16,076 nucleotides of DNA, from NCBI GenBank assembly GCA_900320035.1, contig ONQU01000138.1, positions 1-16,076 of the forward strand. Reading direction: 5' to 3'. This stretch comes from an uncultured Rhodospirillaceae bacterium. GTDB lineage: Bacteria > Pseudomonadota > Alphaproteobacteria > RF32 > CAG-239. A program made the translations under genes and the position numbers. Shown here piece by piece: positions 15,389 to 16,076 of this stretch (positions within the stretch are counted from its first letter, which is position 1; every line of letters starts with the position of its first letter). Under the pieces are notes generated by a model that saw only the letters and a list, made by a program, of their open reading frames with translations, had not been told where the DNA came from and did no database searches.

Positions 15389-15844
15389 ATGAAAAAACAA
15401 GTTGTTGTGTTAATTGCGGCAGTTGCCTTTATTTTGGGTATTGGTGCTTGTTGCGCTTTTTGCTGCGGTAAATCTAAAATTGCTACCATTGACGTGGCGG
15501 CAATTGTTAATCAGTCTGAACAAGTTCAAGCTTTAAAGACTGAACAAGCAGCTCAAGCTCAAGCATTGGCTCAATGGTTGCAGGCAGCTCAAGCTGAAGT
15601 TGAAAAGCAATCTGATGCAAGCAAAAAAGAAGCTTTGTTACAACAATATAATACTGAATTTGCTCAAAGAAGAGAAGCCGTTGCTCAACAATATGCAGCT
15701 AAATTGCAAGAAGTTGATAACAACATTAAGCAAACAATTGCCGATGAAGCTAAAAAACTCGGCTATAAAATTGTAATTGTTAAAGAAGTTGCTGTTTATG
15801 GCGGTGATGACATTACAGAAGCTGTTGCTAAAGTTGTAAAATAA
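15389..15844 (+). CDS. Skp/OmpH-family periplasmic chaperone-like protein, possibly lipid- or membrane-anchored
   Basis: 151 aa. Residues 1-20 are a basic start and hydrophobic segment, then a cysteine cluster CCAFCC (21-26). After the IATIDVAAIV strand comes a long Ala/Gln/Glu-rich helical hairpin (about 45-125) and a closing beta segment (GYKIVIVKEVAVYGGDDIT), the Skp/OmpH layout. Known role: Skp trimers hold unfolded outer-membrane proteins in the periplasm. IGAC at 18-21 could serve as a lipobox, making this a lipoprotein; otherwise the segment is a membrane anchor. Canonical skp sits after bamA; this copy stands alone behind its own leader. GGAAAGGA precedes the ATG. Confidence 0.8.
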   Translation: MKKQVVVLIAAVAFILGIGACCAFCCGKSKIATIDVAAIVNQSEQVQALKTEQAAQAQALAQWLQAAQAEVEKQSDASKKEALLQQYNTEFAQRREAVAQQYAAKLQEVDNNIKQTIADEAKKLGYKIVIVKEVAVYGGDDITEAVAKVVK

Positions 15845-15886
15845 TCTACTGATTTTTTGTTATAGAAATTAGTTGATATATTCTTA

Positions 15887-15931
15887 AATAAGGATCTCTT
15901 ATTCATCATGAAAGAGATTCTTATTTTTTTT
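15887..15931 (+). terminator. Intrinsic terminator after the Skp-like gene
   Basis: A 14-bp stem (15887-15900 with 15912-15925, one G-U pair) with an 11-nt loop, running into eight consecutive T residues. It separates the Skp-like gene from the next transcription unit. Confidence 0.85.
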
Positions 15932-15943
15932 AAGCAAAAAAAA

Positions 15944-15960
15944 TTTGCGAATCACGCAAA
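15944..15960. repeat. Short inverted repeat just upstream of a promoter
   Basis: TTTGCG-AATCA-CGCAAA has 6-bp arms and ends 7 bp before the -35 box at 15968. It contains a GAATC (15949-15953), a GANTC-type sequence. It could be an operator, or chance in an A/T-rich spacer. Confidence 0.3.
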
Positions 15961-15967
15961 AAAGATG

Positions 15968-15996
15968 TTGACTCTTGTAAATAACCTTTCTATAAT
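15968..15996 (+). promoter_or_regulatory. Near-consensus sigma70 promoter
   Basis: TTGACT, 17-nt spacer, TATAAT. This is the best promoter match in the window and would start transcription near 16003, giving a leader of roughly 60 nt for the gene beginning at the right edge. Confidence 0.75.
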
Positions 15997-16066
15997 CCGC
16001 TTAATTTTGAAAAGTGGTGATCAACTTTTTGAATGTTTAAATAATTGAAATTAATGGAGATTAAAT

Positions 16067-16076
16067 TTGGCTCGTA
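16067..16076 (+). CDS. Start of an unidentified gene cut by the right edge
   Basis: GGAG (16056-16059) is followed after 7 nt by TTG GCT CGT A, a start Met-Ala-Arg typical of several ribosomal proteins and other highly expressed genes. An in-frame-independent ATG at 16054 (Met-Glu-Ile-Lys-Phe-Gly-Ser) is the alternative but has no ribosome binding site. Too short to identify; supported mainly by the strong promoter upstream. Confidence 0.35.

Noticed and set aside
1..16076. CRISPR array, insertion sequence or prophage
   Set aside because: No regularly spaced direct repeats, transposase or integrase frames, or flanking inverted repeats were seen.

Overview
The window looks like a chromosomal segment of an AT-rich alphaproteobacterium, possibly a host- or gut-associated lineage with a reduced genome; that lifestyle reading is inference. 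Support comes from the gene content: an IHF-beta / LapA-like / AccD run, a DivL-type multi-PAS protein, an EIIA(Man)-HPr regulatory PTS pair, FtsH, TsaB and a Skp-like periplasmic chaperone. No mobile element, CRISPR array, rRNA or tRNA was found.

Layout. Bases 1-3702 (minus) hold the first 1234 codons of a large type V autotransporter, which runs off the left edge inside its beta-barrel. Bases about 3720-4020 hold a long, highly structured leader on the same strand. It has at least five hairpins and ends in an intrinsic terminator just before the autotransporter ribosome binding site. An 11-bp alternative pairing could disrupt that terminator. A Gfo/Idh/MocA oxidoreductase reads rightward (4192-5217) and ends at a bidirectional terminator.

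From 12810 down to 5281 all genes read leftward: a DivL-like PAS protein that lacks its kinase module, a charged low-complexity protein, then a tightly overlapping run (unknown 139-aa protein, PTS EIIA, HPr, beta-class adenine DNA methyltransferase), then ftsH and a degenerate one-domain DEAD-box-like protein. Divergently, tsaB, ihfB, a LapA-domain gene, accD and a Skp/OmpH-like gene read rightward from 12910 to 15844. A strong terminator follows, then a consensus sigma70 promoter driving a gene that begins at the right edge.

Together the genes cover envelope biogenesis and quality control (autotransporter, Skp-like chaperone, FtsH, AccD and perhaps the sugar dehydrogenase), signalling (PAS protein, regulatory PTS) and DNA or tRNA modification (methyltransferase, TsaB). 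The points most worth a second look are the leader RNA with a possible terminator/antiterminator switch, the coupling of HPr to a DNA methyltransferase in a cluster where an unknown gene occupies the usual HPr kinase position, and two regulatory proteins that have lost catalytic parts (the DEAD-box-like protein and the DivL-like protein).
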